Shown piece after piece: positions 54,349 to 63,688 of a DNA stretch of 64,000 bases. Under the pieces are notes generated by a model. That model did no database searches. It worked only from the letters and a program-made list of their open reading frames with translations, and was not told where the DNA came from. This DNA comes from Azorhizobium doebereinerae UFLA1-100 (GTDB lineage Bacteria; Pseudomonadota; Alphaproteobacteria; Rhizobiales; Xanthobacteraceae), in NCBI RefSeq assembly GCF_000473085.1, contig NZ_AXBA01000001.1, positions 372,001 to 436,000 on the forward strand. The letters run 5' to 3'. A program made the translations under genes and the position numbers. The stretch's first letter is position 1; each line of letters starts with the position of its first letter.

Positions 54349-55299
54349 ATGCTCTCCCGTACTGCCGACAATCTCTACTGGCTGAGCCGCTACGTGGAAC
54401 GCGCCGACTGCCTCGCGCGCATCCTCGACGTGGCGCAGCGCCTCGCCTACACGCCGGTCACCTACGGCGGCTCCACCAATGAGTGGAGTTCGGCGGTGCT
54501 CACCGCCGGCTGCGTGGAAGGCTTCGTCGCCCGCCACGGCCCGGTGGAGAACGCCACCGAGGAAAATGTGGTCTCCTTCCTGGCCTTCGATCCGGAGAAT
54601 TCTTCCTCCATCCGCAACTGCTTCGAAGTGGCGCGCACCAATGCCCGCTCGGTGCGGACCGCGCTCACCTCCGAGATGTGGGACGTGATCAATTCCGCCT
54701 GGATCGAGCTGCGCGCCTTCCCGGACAAGGTGATGACCCGCGAGGAACTGGCGCGCTTCCTCGCCTTCGTGAAGGAGACCTCGCTGCGCTTCGACGGCGC
54801 CACCTTCCGCACCATGCTGCGCAACGACGCCTACTGGTTCTCCCGCGTCGGCGCCCATGTGGAACGGGCCGACAACACCGCGCGCATCCTCGACGTGAAA
54901 TATCACGTGCTGCTGCCGGAGAAGGAGCACGTGGGCGGGCCGCTGGACTATTTCCAGTGGGCCTCCATCCTGCGCTCGGTGTCCGCGCTCACCGCCTTCC
55001 ACTGGGTCTATCGCGACAGCGTGAAACCGTGGCTGGTGGCCGACCTGCTGATCCTGAACCGGCAGATGCCGCGCTCGCTCGCCGCCTGCTACGACAACGT
55101 GTCGCGCAGCCTGGACGACATCGGCGGCGCCTACGGCCGGCAGGGGCCCGCGCAGCGCCTCGCCCGCTCGACCCTGGCCAAGCTGTCCAACCATTCCATC
55201 GAGGACATCTTCCAGGCCGGGCTGCACGAATTCATCAGCGATTTCATTCTCAACAACTACAAGCTGGGCAACGAGATCACCGAGCAGTACCTGACGTGA
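54349..55299 (+). CDS. Alpha-E domain protein (DUF403)
   Basis: A 316-residue all-helical alpha-E protein: MLSRTADNLYWLSRYVERADCLARILDVAQRLAY is diagnostic, and FSRVGAHVERADNTARILDVKYHVLLPE repeats the ERAD-x-ARIL motif. It always accompanies the ATP-grasp gene and probably forms a complex with it. It lies 108 bp after it with no visible terminator. Confidence 0.93.
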   Translation: MLSRTADNLYWLSRYVERADCLARILDVAQRLAYTPVTYGGSTNEWSSAVLTAGCVEGFVARHGPVENATEENVVSFLAFDPENSSSIRNCFEVARTNARSVRTALTSEMWDVINSAWIELRAFPDKVMTREELARFLAFVKETSLRFDGATFRTMLRNDAYWFSRVGAHVERADNTARILDVKYHVLLPEKEHVGGPLDYFQWASILRSVSALTAFHWVYRDSVKPWLVADLLILNRQMPRSLAACYDNVSRSLDDIGGAYGRQGPAQRLARSTLAKLSNHSIEDIFQAGLHEFISDFILNNYKLGNEITEQYLT

Positions 55300-55398
55300 G
55301 GCGGGGCCGGCCGGCTTGCAACCGGCATGGGCTCGGGATGTTCTAGTGTTCGGCCGCCGGCGCGGTGGCAGCGGCGGGCCAGGGTCAGGGGGACGGGG

Positions 55399-56256
55399 AT
55401 GCGGGTTCGCGTGCGGCATGAGATCACGCATCGGTTCGAGCCGGTCGCCCGGCACGCCATCGCGACGCTCCGGCTGACGCCGCGCAGCCATGTGGGCCAG
55501 CACGTGCTGCGCTGGGCGCTCGACGTAACGCCCGACTGCCGGCTGATGGCCGAGGAGGACGCCTTCGGCAACATCGTCCACACCTTCTCGGTGGAAGGCG
55601 CCATCGACGCCATCACGGTGATCGCGGAAGGCGACGTGGACACCCAGGACACCACCGGCGTGGTGGCGGGAGGGGCCGAGCGCTTCCCGCCCTCGCTGTT
55701 CCTGCGGCAGACGAGCCTGGCCGAGCCGGACGCCGCCATCGCCGCCTTGGCGGCGCGGATCGCCAAGGACGTGAGCGAACCTCTGGGCCGGCTGCACGCG
55801 TTGATGGTGGCGATCCACAAGGGCGTCGCGGAAGTGCCGGCGGCGCCCGACGCCGCAGCCGCCCCGGCCGCGAAGGCGCTGGCCGCCGGCAAGGGCACCT
55901 CCGCCGAGCTCGCCCACGTCTTCGTCAGCGCCGCCCGCGCCCTGCGCGTCCCCGCCCGGCAGGTGTCCGGCTATGCGGCGCTGGAGGCGCCGGCGGCATT
56001 CCGCGAATGGGCCGAGGCCCATGTGCCCGGCATCGGCTGGGTCGGCTTCGACTGCGGCCGCAACCTCTGCCCCACGGACGATTACGTGCGCCTCGCCGCC
56101 GGCCTCGATTCCCAGGCGGTGGCCCCCATGCTCTCCACCGGCTCCATCGCCCGGAACACGGCTGTCGCCCGCGACTTCTTCCAGGCCGCCCGCCCGGGCC
56201 AGGGCCAGCAGCAGGGCCAGCGCCAGCAGCAAGGCCGGGGCCAGCGCCAGGAATAG
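55399..56256 (+). CDS. Transglutaminase-like protein lacking catalytic Cys and His
   Basis: A 285-residue protein with the bacterial transglutaminase N-terminal domain (RVRHEITHRFEPVARHAIATLRLTPRSHVGQHV) and core (LAHVFVSAARALRVPARQVSGYAA, WAEAHVPGIGWVGFDCGRNLCPTDDYVRLAAGLD). Where active relatives have the nucleophilic Cys, this one has Ser168 (GTSAELAHVF); where they have the His, it has Arg202 (FREWAEAH). Asp218 is kept. It is probably a pseudoenzyme or binding subunit. The tail is rich in Gln (about 268-285). Confidence 0.85.
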   Translation: MRVRVRHEITHRFEPVARHAIATLRLTPRSHVGQHVLRWALDVTPDCRLMAEEDAFGNIVHTFSVEGAIDAITVIAEGDVDTQDTTGVVAGGAERFPPSLFLRQTSLAEPDAAIAALAARIAKDVSEPLGRLHALMVAIHKGVAEVPAAPDAAAAPAAKALAAGKGTSAELAHVFVSAARALRVPARQVSGYAALEAPAAFREWAEAHVPGIGWVGFDCGRNLCPTDDYVRLAAGLDSQAVAPMLSTGSIARNTAVARDFFQAARPGQGQQQGQRQQQGRGQRQE

Positions 56257-56394
56257 CCCGGGACAGCAGGGCCAGGGACAGCAGAGCCACGGGCCCGAGC
56301 GCGGAACGCGGAACACCGGCCGGGGCGCGGCAGACCGGCATCTTGACCGCCGCCCTCCTGCCTGCGATGCGCTCTGCGCAAAGAGGAGACGACC

Positions 56395-56829
56395 ATGAGC
56401 GCGACGCCCGCCTACGACACCACCAACGTGTTCGCCAAGATCCTGCGTGGCGAGTTGCCGGCGCATAAGGTCTATGAGGACGACCGCGCCTTGGTGTTCC
56501 TCGACATCATGCCCCGCGCCCCCGGCCACGCGCTGGTGATCCCCAAGGCGCCGGCGCGCAACATCCTCGACATCGCTCCCGACGACCTCGCCCATGTGGC
56601 CAAGGTGGCGCAGAAAGTGGCGCAGGCGGCCAAGACCGCGTTCGAGGCCGACGGCATCACCGTGCAGCAGTTCAACGAGGAGGCCGGCGGCCAGGTGGTG
56701 TTCCACCTGCACGTCCACGTCATCCCCCGCCACGCCGGCGTCGCCATGAAGCCGCCGGCCAGCGAGATGGAGAATGGCGACGTGCTCGCCGCCCACGCCG
56801 CCCGGCTGAAAAGCGCGCTGGGCGCCTGA
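56395..56829 (+). CDS. HIT-family nucleotide hydrolase
   Basis: A 144-residue histidine-triad protein: NVFAKILRGELPAHKVYEDDRALVFLDIMPRAPGHALVIPK and the triad HLHVHVIPRHAG. It belongs to the HINT/protein-kinase-C-inhibitor-like group that hydrolyses nucleoside phosphoramidates. It is 138 bp from the preceding gene and seems to have its own ribosome site (AGAGGAG). Confidence 0.93.
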   Translation: MSATPAYDTTNVFAKILRGELPAHKVYEDDRALVFLDIMPRAPGHALVIPKAPARNILDIAPDDLAHVAKVAQKVAQAAKTAFEADGITVQQFNEEAGGQVVFHLHVHVIPRHAGVAMKPPASEMENGDVLAAHAARLKSALGA

Positions 56830-57271
56830 GGACCGCGCCGGCGGGCGCGCCATCCGCGTGCGGCGCACCCGCTTTGCTGCGCCGCACGGGAGGGTTCTTT
56901 TGCCGGGCCGCCACCTCCGGTATGCTGCTTTCGCCATTATGGCGCTCTGCCGCGTATGGGGACCGGACACAGGACAGGGCATCCTGCCGTGTGCACCCCG
57001 TCGATCCGCTTCCCGTCACGGAGGTGCGCGCATGGCATGCGAGGCCCGGCCCTGCCGTTCCGCCTCGGCATGCCATGCAATGGGCCTCCTTCCCTTGGGC
57101 CTCCTGTGCCCGTCCTTGGCCCTGGCCGGCCGTAGCGCCTCGCCCGCCCGTCGCGGGCGCACGGGATCGGATCGCCAGGGGGTCCGCCTGTCCGCGTGAT
57201 CGCATCGGCCGGAAGTCGGCCGTTCTTGTTCCTCAGCCCCGGAGGGCCGTGCTGCGGCGCTCCGGGCATTG
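56830..57271. other. GC-rich intergenic region with an interrupted palindrome
   Basis: No gene that I can support in 442 bases. GCATGGCATGC (57030-57040) followed by GAGG is mirrored by CCTC, then GCATGCCATGC (57068-57078). A CGGCC hairpin follows near 57207. Short frames here have no family match or ribosome site. It may be a promoter region of the next operon or remains of a gene. Confidence 0.45.
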
Positions 57272-58417
57272 ATGGACCGACATTTCATGGATCTCGCCAT
57301 TATCGCCTTGTGTGCCCGTCCGTTCGTCGCCAGCGCGGCGCGGGCCGGGCTGTCGCCTCTGTCCCTCGACCTGTTCGCCAATCTGGACACCTGCGCCAAG
57401 GCGGCGCGCTGCGTGCGCGTGCACCGGGCCAACGGCCACGCCTTCGACGGCGACGACCTGATCGCGGCCCTCACCAATCTCGCCCCCGCCGGCCTGCCGG
57501 TGGTGCTGGGCGGCGGGCTGGAGGACGATCCGGCGCTGATGGCGCGCATCGCCGCGCGCAACCCCATCCTGGGCAATGGCACCGCCACGATGCAGGTGCT
57601 GAAGGACCCGCTGGCGCTGGCCGCCCTGTGCGGCACGCTCCAGGTGCCGTTTCCCGAGGCGACGCTCAATGCGCCCGACGCCGGCTTCGCCGCCCGCCCG
57701 GTGCTGGAGAAGAAGATCGGCGGCTCGGGCGGCGGCCACATCCGCCGCCGCGCCGCCGGCGACCTCGCCCCGCCGCCGCCCGGCTTCTACCTCCAGCAGG
57801 AGGTGACCGGCGAGATCTATTCCCTGCTGCTGCTGGCCAACGGCCGGCAGGCCGTGGTGGTGGGCGCCTGCCGGCAGTGGCACGCGCCCGACGCCGCCCA
57901 TCCCTACCGCTATGGCGGCATGGTCGGGCCGGTGGCCCTGCCCACCCGCCACGCCGCCGCCATCACCGCCGCCGGCCGCGACATCGCCACCGCCTGCGGG
58001 CTGGTGGGCCTCGTCTCCGTGGACCTGGTGGTCGGCGCCGACGGCTGGTGGCTGGTGGAGGTGACGCCGCGCCTCAGCGCCATGCTGGACATCTTCGACT
58101 GCGAGCCGCTGCCGCCGCTGCTCGCCCTGCACCTCGCCGCCTGTGGCGGGCGCATGCCCGACACCCTGCCGGCGCCGAAGGAGCATCGCGCCTGCGCCGT
58201 GCTCTATGCCGCCGACGCCGTGGTGATTCCCGACGGCCAGTGGCCGGCGACCGCCACCGACCGCCCGGCGCCGGGCACCGCCATCAAGGCCGGCGCGCCG
58301 ATCTGCACGGTGCACGCGAGCGGCCCCACGGCGGCGGCCGCCGAGGACCAGCTCGGCCGCCGCCTCGCCGAGGTGCGCGGCTGGCTGGGGCTGGAGACGG
58401 TGGACATGGCGGTCTAG
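57272..58417 (+). CDS. ATP-grasp domain protein (COG2232-like)
   Basis: A 381-residue ATP-grasp protein: VLEKKIGGSGGGHIRRR and GFYLQQEVTGEIYSLLLLANGRQAVVVGACRQW in the ATP site, and GLVGLVSVDLVVGADGWWLVEVTPRLSAMLDIFDC with the metal-binding Glu. Proteins of this type (OrfY) lie in tetrahydromethanopterin/methanofuran gene clusters of methylotrophs. The next genes (MfnD-like, FolB-like) fit that setting. Exact ligase reaction unknown. The start is uncertain between TTG 57269, ATG 57272 and ATG 57287. Confidence 0.8.
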   Translation: MDRHFMDLAIIALCARPFVASAARAGLSPLSLDLFANLDTCAKAARCVRVHRANGHAFDGDDLIAALTNLAPAGLPVVLGGGLEDDPALMARIAARNPILGNGTATMQVLKDPLALAALCGTLQVPFPEATLNAPDAGFAARPVLEKKIGGSGGGHIRRRAAGDLAPPPPGFYLQQEVTGEIYSLLLLANGRQAVVVGACRQWHAPDAAHPYRYGGMVGPVALPTRHAAAITAAGRDIATACGLVGLVSVDLVVGADGWWLVEVTPRLSAMLDIFDCEPLPPLLALHLAACGGRMPDTLPAPKEHRACAVLYAADAVVIPDGQWPATATDRPAPGTAIKAGAPICTVHASGPTAAAAEDQLGRRLAEVRGWLGLETVDMAV

Positions 58418-58424
58418 GCACGTT

Positions 58425-58530
58425 CCGTTCAAATGGCATCGCCATTTGAACGGTAAAACGTTCTCTATCAAAGTGTTAGAGGCCGATTTCCCGAGCAGAT
58501 TGATTCACTCTGATCGGATCTCGCTCTAGG
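58425..58530. repeat. Intergenic palindrome and conserved-looking tail, probable dispersed repeat
   Basis: CCGTTCAAATGGC (58425-58437), loop ATC, then the exact complement (58441-58453); an A+T-rich tail with GATTGATTCACTCTGATCGG follows at about 58499-58518. It looks unlike the surrounding DNA and like the short intergenic repeats that recur in Rhizobiales genomes. It may also terminate transcription of the ATP-grasp gene. Confidence 0.55.
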
Positions 58531-58629
58531 CACCCGGGCGGCACGGTCCGGCGTCTCGACGCCCCCCCCGCCCCGTCGCGCTATAGTGGGCGTGGCGCCT
58601 GCGGGCCCGGATGCACCGGAAGGGGATCG

Positions 58630-59448
58630 ATGCGCGTTTTCCTGTGCGAGTTCCTCACTTCGGGCGGCTTGCGGGGACAGCCCCTGCCGGCCGATGCCGT
58701 GGCCGAGGCACTGCTGCTGCGCGACGCGCTGGCCGCCGACCTGGAGGCGGTGCCCGGTGTCACCGTGGTGCTCGCCTTCGATGACCGGCTGGCCACGCCC
58801 GTCGGGCTTTCCACCCCGGTGGCGGAGGGGGCCGATCCCTGGACGATCTGGCGCGACCTGGCGCGGGAGGCCCATCTGGTGTGGCCGGTCTCGCAGGACC
58901 CCGCCCGCCTGCCGGCGCTGCTGGACGGCCTGCGGGCCGCCGCCGCGCACGTGATCGGCGGCAGCGCCGAAGCGCTCGCCGTCGCCACCACGCCCGAGCG
59001 GCTGGCCCAGGCCCTGGCGGGCGGGCGCATTCCGCGCGCCACCCCCGGCGCCGGCGGCACGCCGGCCAGCCTGTCGGTGCTGGCGCGGCCGGACGGCGTC
59101 ACGCTGCTCGCGGTCAACATCCGCCACCTCTCCGACGACGGCCGGCTGCTCGGCTTCACCGTCGGTGCCCGGCCGGACGCGGAGGGCACGCTCCAGGCCC
59201 TGGCGGCCGCCGTGGTGAAGGCGGTTCCCGGCCTGTCCGGCATCTTCGACATCGACGTGATGCTGCGGCCCGAGGGCGCGGCCGTCACCACCGTCCAGCC
59301 CGGCCCCACCCTGAGCTATGCCGGGCTGCACCGCGCCCGCGGCATCAACCCCGCCGCCTTCCTGCCCGAACTCATCCGCGAGGGCTGCCCGCCCCGCGTG
59401 CCGCATCTGCCCCCGCCCGTCGCCGTCGAGGTGCGGCTGCGCGGCTGA
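58630..59448 (+). CDS. Degenerate ATP-grasp-like protein (COG1821/MfnD-like)
   Basis: A 272-residue protein starting MRVFLCEFLTSGGLRGQPLP, as in the MfnD-like COG1821 group, with PGLSGIFDIDVMLRPEGAAVTTVQPGPTLSYAGLHRARGINPAAFL near the end. Active relatives have an E-x-N motif before the TTSYVGL block; here it is V-Q223-P, so the metal ligands are gone. It is probably a non-catalytic or altered member. AAGGGGAT precedes the ATG. It sits between the COG2232-like gene and the FolB-like gene. Confidence 0.7.
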   Translation: MRVFLCEFLTSGGLRGQPLPADAVAEALLLRDALAADLEAVPGVTVVLAFDDRLATPVGLSTPVAEGADPWTIWRDLAREAHLVWPVSQDPARLPALLDGLRAAAAHVIGGSAEALAVATTPERLAQALAGGRIPRATPGAGGTPASLSVLARPDGVTLLAVNIRHLSDDGRLLGFTVGARPDAEGTLQALAAAVVKAVPGLSGIFDIDVMLRPEGAAVTTVQPGPTLSYAGLHRARGINPAAFLPELIREGCPPRVPHLPPPVAVEVRLRG

Positions 59449-59507
59449 TCCCGCGCCGTTCCCCCGCCCCTCGCCCGTTCCCCGAGACCGCCCTCCCGAG
59501 ACCGTCC

Positions 59508-59948
59508 ATGTCCTCCGTCGATCCCGAAACGCCCCACCCCACGCCGCAGGAGGCCGCCGAGGCCGAGGCCGCGCCGCGCCGCCCGCACACCGACCGGCTG
59601 TTCCTGCGCGCCGTACCGTTCTTCGCCCGCCACGGCGTGCATGCGGAGGAGCGGACCCTGGGCCAGCGCTTCGTGGTGGATGCGGACTGGTGGCTCGATA
59701 CCCGCCCCGCGGCCTGGGCGGACAATGCCGCCCTCACCGTCTCTTACCAGGAGGTCTATGAGCACATCAAAGCCGTGGTGGAGGACGATCCGGTCAATCT
59801 GATCGAGACGGTGGCGGAACGCATCGCCACCCGCCTGCTGGACCATTTCCCCGCCGTGGACCAGGTGCGCATCGCCGTCCACAAGCCCGGCGCGCCCATC
59901 ACCGGCGTGTTCGGCGACGTGGGGGTGGACATCGTCCGCACCCGCTGA
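59508..59948 (+). CDS. Dihydroneopterin aldolase homologue
   Basis: A 146-residue FolB-fold protein with a 25-residue Pro/Glu-rich N-terminal extension: RLFLRAVPFFARHGVHAEERTLGQRFVVDADWW, SYQEVYEHIKAVVEDDPVNLIETVAERIATRLL and VRIAVHKPGAPITGVFGDVGVDIVRT. It acts in pterin synthesis. In this setting it may serve tetrahydromethanopterin rather than folate, since a FolB paralogue often sits in C1 clusters; that is inferred. Confidence 0.87.
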   Translation: MSSVDPETPHPTPQEAAEAEAAPRRPHTDRLFLRAVPFFARHGVHAEERTLGQRFVVDADWWLDTRPAAWADNAALTVSYQEVYEHIKAVVEDDPVNLIETVAERIATRLLDHFPAVDQVRIAVHKPGAPITGVFGDVGVDIVRTR

Positions 59949-60079
59949 AGGCCCCGCCCGGCATCCGTCCGGCTTGCCCCGGCGGCGCCCGGACACCACT
60001 TTATGCCGCGCCGGGCGTGACGGACGGCGCCGCTTGGGCCATAAGAACGCCGTCCGTATGGGTAATGAGGAGAGACGCG

Positions 60080-61066
60080 GTGACCGAGGTGACCCTTCAG
60101 GCCTTCCTTGACGACTGGGCCGGTGCCGACCCGCTGCGGTGCGCCGTGGCGGCGACGGTGGAACGGCTGGCGGAAGCCGGGGTCGCCATCGCGGAACTGG
60201 TGGCCCGTGGCCCGCTGGCCGAGGATTTCGGCAAGGTGCGCGGCGAGGAAGCCAATGCCGGCGGCGATGCCCAGAAGGAACTGGACGTGATCGCCGAGGA
60301 AGAGCTGGTGGACGCGCTCGGGCGCGCGCCGGTGGCCTTCATGGCCTCCGAGGAGAGCGAGACGCCGATCCCGCTCGACCCGCACGGCCGGGTGGTGGTG
60401 GCGGTGGACCCGCTGGACGGCTCCTCCAACATCGACACCAACGTCTCCATCGGCACCATCTTCTCGATCCTGCCCTACGATTTGGAGCAGCATCCAGACC
60501 CGGCCGCCGCGCTGCTGCAGAAGGGCTCCGCCCAGGTGGCCGCCGGCTTCCTGATCTACGGCCCGGCCACCGTGCTGGTGTCCTCGCTGGGCGAGGGCAC
60601 GCAGGTGTTCGTGTTCGACCACGACACCTCCACCTTCATCCTGGCCCGCGCGCGGGTGGAGATCCCCGCCGCCACCAAGGAATACGGCATCAACCAGTCG
60701 AACGTGCGCCACTGGGCCAAGCCCACGCAGGCCTATATCGACGACTGCCTCGCCGGCAAGGACGGCCCGCGGGCTAAAGACTTCAACATGCGCTGGGTCG
60801 GTTCGCTGGTGGCCGACGCCTTCCGCATCTTCACCCGCGGCGGCGTCTATCTCTATCCCGGCGACAGCCGGAAGGGCTATGCGGACGGCCGCCTGCGCCT
60901 GATCTACGAGGCCAACCCGGTCGCCTTCGTCACCGAGCAGGCGGGCGGGGCGGCCACCGACGGCACCACGCGCATCCTCGACATCGAGCCCAAGCACATC
61001 CACCAGCGCATCCCGCTGGTGTTCGGCTCGCGCGAGGAAGTGGCGCACATCGCCGGCTACTACTGA
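60080..61066 (+). CDS. fbp: Fructose-1,6-bisphosphatase, class I
   Basis: A 328-residue class I FBPase: the metal-site block [59 protein letters not shown], and [25 protein letters not shown]. Acts in gluconeogenesis and, in autotrophic relatives, in the Calvin cycle. GTG start with AGGAGAG upstream. It lies 61 bp before rpe, so both Calvin/pentose-phosphate steps are together. Confidence 0.94.
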   Translation: MTEVTLQAFLDDWAGADPLRCAVAATVERLAEAGVAIAELVARGPLAEDFGKVRGEEANAGGDAQKELDVIAEEELVDALGRAPVAFMASEESETPIPLDPHGRVVVAVDPLDGSSNIDTNVSIGTIFSILPYDLEQHPDPAAALLQKGSAQVAAGFLIYGPATVLVSSLGEGTQVFVFDHDTSTFILARARVEIPAATKEYGINQSNVRHWAKPTQAYIDDCLAGKDGPRAKDFNMRWVGSLVADAFRIFTRGGVYLYPGDSRKGYADGRLRLIYEANPVAFVTEQAGGAATDGTTRILDIEPKHIHQRIPLVFGSREEVAHIAGYY

Positions 61067-61127
61067 TCCGACGTCCGCCGGGCGGGGCGGACCCCCATGT
61101 CCAACCCGTCTTGAATGGAGCCTTACG

Positions 61128-61808
61128 ATGAACGGTCCCCTCATCGCCCCTTCGATCCTCGCCTCGGACTTCTCCCGCCTGGGCGAGGAAGTGCGCGACG
61201 TGGCGGCGGCGGGCGCCGACTACATCCATCTCGACGTGATGGACGGGCACTTCGTGCCCAACATCACGTTCGGCCCGGACATCATCAAGTCGCTGCGCAA
61301 ATACACCGACAAGCCGTTCGACGTGCACCTGATGATCTCGCCGGTGGAGCCCTATCTCGAAGCCTTCGCGGCGGCGGGCGCGGACATCATCACCGTGCAG
61401 GCGGAAGCCACCCAGCATCTCGACCGCTGCCTCCAGGTGATCCGCGGCCTCGGCAAGAAGGCGGGCGTCGCGCTCAATCCGGCGACGCCGGAGAGCGTCC
61501 TCTCCTACGTGCTCGACAAGCTCGACCTGGTCTGCGTGATGACGGTCAACCCCGGCTTCGGCGGGCAGGCCTTCATCCCGGACGTGCTGCCGAAGATCGA
61601 GCGCATCCGCGACATGATCCGCGGGCGCGGCATCCGCCTGGAAGTGGACGGCGGCGTGAACCCGGCCACCGGCGAACTGTGCGTGAAGGCCGGCGCCGAC
61701 GTTCTGGTGGCCGGCTCGGCGGTGTTCAAGGGCGGCATCGAGGGCTATCGCGCCAACATCTCCGCCATCCGCGCCCAGGCCGCCAGCGCCCTCGGGCTGG
61801 TGGCCTGA
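61128..61808 (+). CDS. rpe: Ribulose-phosphate 3-epimerase
   Basis: A 226-residue TIM-barrel epimerase: [72 protein letters not shown] and [31 protein letters not shown]. All metal-ligand motifs are kept. It interconverts ribulose and xylulose 5-phosphates. Confidence 0.95.
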   Translation: MNGPLIAPSILASDFSRLGEEVRDVAAAGADYIHLDVMDGHFVPNITFGPDIIKSLRKYTDKPFDVHLMISPVEPYLEAFAAAGADIITVQAEATQHLDRCLQVIRGLGKKAGVALNPATPESVLSYVLDKLDLVCVMTVNPGFGGQAFIPDVLPKIERIRDMIRGRGIRLEVDGGVNPATGELCVKAGADVLVAGSAVFKGGIEGYRANISAIRAQAASALGLVA

Positions 61809-61927
61809 GGCGAAGGCCGGCGCGGGCCTAGGTCCGGAGCCGGCCAGGATCCGCGCACGGCGACGCAACCACGGCGATTATTGACGGGCGCGGCAACGCG
61901 GCGTCGGCTTGACCTCCGCATTAAAAA

Positions 61928-61943
61928 AACGTTCGATCGTTTC
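61928..61943. promoter_or_regulatory. Near-palindrome upstream of the acyl-CoA synthetase gene
   Basis: AAACGTTCGATCGTTT has arms AAACG and CGTTT around TCGA, with one mismatched pair. It lies in an A+T-rich spot 123 bases before the synthetase start in the 257-bp gap. It resembles TetR-type operators that control acyl-CoA operons. Confidence 0.45.
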
Positions 61944-62065
61944 TGATTTTTAGCCGCGCGGGCGATCAACGTCCGGCGGCGGACGGGCCGGATGACGCTG
62001 CTTGCCAAAGCAGCGCGCGGACCGAACGATGAGCGCCCGCCAGACGGCGCCGGAGGACAACGCCT

Positions 62066-63679
62066 ATGCTGCCTGAGGCCGCGCGCTATGACGACCTCGT
62101 CCGCGCCTTCCGCTGGACCATCCCCGAGCGCTTCAACATGGGGGTCGCCTGCGTCGACGCCCATGCGGACGGCTCCGGCAAGCCGGCCCTGGTGTTCGTG
62201 GAGGAGGCCGGCGGCGTCGCCACTTATTCCTTCGACCACCTGAAGGCCCTGACCAACCGCTTCGCCAATGTGCTGGTGGCCTGCGGGCTGGAGCGTGGCG
62301 ACCGGGTGGCGGTGTTCCTGCCGCAGGCGCCGGAAACCGCCATCGCCCATCTCGCCGCCTTCAAGGCCGGCTTCGTCTCGGTGCCGCTGTTCACGCTGTT
62401 CGGCGACGAGGCCCGCTCCTACCGCCTCGCCAATTCCGGCGCCCGGGCGCTGGTCACCGACCTCGCCGGGCTGGAGAAGCTCGACCGGGTGCGCGCCGAG
62501 GTGCCGGACCTGACCCATGTCTTCGTCATCGGCCCCGACCAGGGCGACCCACGCGCCATCTCCTTCGACGCCGCCATGGCGCGGGCCTCCGACGCCTTCA
62601 CGCCGGTGGACACGGGACCGGACGATCCCGGCATCATCATCTTCACCTCCGGCACCACCGGCCATCCCAAGGGCGCGCTGCACGGCCACCGCGTGCTGCT
62701 CGGCCACCTGCCCTGCGTACAGTTCGTCCACCAGGGCATGCCGCAGCCGGGCGACCTGCACTGGACCCCGGCCGACTGGGCCTGGATCGGCGGCCTGTTC
62801 GACGTGCTGTTCCCCACCCTCTATCTCGGCGTGCCCGTGCTGGCACACCGGGCGAAGAAGTTCGATCCCGACGCCGCCATGGCGCTGATGGCGCACCACA
62901 GGGTGCGCAACGTCTTCCTGCCGCCCACCGCGCTGAAGCTGCTGCGCCAGGCCGACGTGCGCCATCCCGGCCTCCAGCTGCGCTCGCTGCTCACCGGCGG
63001 CGAGACGCTGGGCGCGGAACTGGGCGCCTTCGTCCAGGAGCGGCTCGGCGTCGAGGCGCGCGAGATCTACGGCCAGACCGAATGCAATTTGGTGGTGGGG
63101 TCCAATTCCAATTTCTTCCCCATCCGCCCCGGCTCCATGGGCAAGGCGATCCCCGGCCATGACGTGCGCATCGTGGACGAGGACGGGCAGGAGGTGCCCT
63201 CCGGCACCGAGGGCCATATCGCCGTGCGCCGGCCCGACCCGGTGATGATGCTGGAATATTGGAACAATGCGGACGCCACCGCCGACAAGTTCGTCGGTGA
63301 CTTCCTGCTCACCGGCGACCTGGGCGTGCAGGATGCGGACGGCTACCTCTGGTATGTGAGCCGGTCGGACGACGTCATCACCTCGGCCGGCTACCGCATC
63401 GGGCCCGGCGAGATCGAGGACTGCATCCTGCGCCATCCCGCCGTGGCCATGGTGGGCGTGGTCGGCGTGCCGGACCCGGTGCGCACCGAGGCGATCAAGG
63501 CCTGGGTGGTGCTGAAGCCCGGGCACCTGGGCTCCGATGCGCTGGCCGCCGAGATCCAGCAGCATGTGCGCACGCGGCTTTCGGGGCACGAATATCCCCG
63601 CTATGTCTCCTTCACCGATGCCCTGCCCATGACGGCCACGGGCAAGATCCTGCGGCGCGAACTGCGCCGCCTCGGCTGA
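62066..63679 (+). CDS. AMP-forming acyl-CoA synthetase
   Basis: A 537-residue ANL-family ligase of the medium-chain/benzoate-like branch. The P-loop is IIIFTSGTTGHPKGALHGH; EIYGQTECNLVVGSNS is motif A4-A5; LLTGDLGVQDADGYLWYVSRSDDVITSAGYRIGPGEIEDCI is the hinge; and the acceptor Lys is in PMTATGKILRRELR. The acid substrate cannot be read here. It is 9 bp before an enoyl-CoA hydratase gene. Confidence 0.92.
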   Translation: MLPEAARYDDLVRAFRWTIPERFNMGVACVDAHADGSGKPALVFVEEAGGVATYSFDHLKALTNRFANVLVACGLERGDRVAVFLPQAPETAIAHLAAFKAGFVSVPLFTLFGDEARSYRLANSGARALVTDLAGLEKLDRVRAEVPDLTHVFVIGPDQGDPRAISFDAAMARASDAFTPVDTGPDDPGIIIFTSGTTGHPKGALHGHRVLLGHLPCVQFVHQGMPQPGDLHWTPADWAWIGGLFDVLFPTLYLGVPVLAHRAKKFDPDAAMALMAHHRVRNVFLPPTALKLLRQADVRHPGLQLRSLLTGGETLGAELGAFVQERLGVEAREIYGQTECNLVVGSNSNFFPIRPGSMGKAIPGHDVRIVDEDGQEVPSGTEGHIAVRRPDPVMMLEYWNNADATADKFVGDFLLTGDLGVQDADGYLWYVSRSDDVITSAGYRIGPGEIEDCILRHPAVAMVGVVGVPDPVRTEAIKAWVVLKPGHLGSDALAAEIQQHVRTRLSGHEYPRYVSFTDALPMTATGKILRRELRRLG

Positions 63680-63688
63680 GGACACCCG

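Noticed and set aside
51913-56982. A 1689-codon open frame on the minus strand
   Set aside because: It runs antisense across the ATP-grasp, alpha-E, transglutaminase-like and HIT genes and has no family motifs; only its last 249 codons (CinA-like) are a gene. GC-rich DNA has few stops in such frames.
57031-57199. A possible small secreted protein (starts MACEARPCRSAS)
   Set aside because: It has a weak hydrophobic stretch but no ribosome site, no convincing signal cleavage and contains the palindrome; most likely chance.
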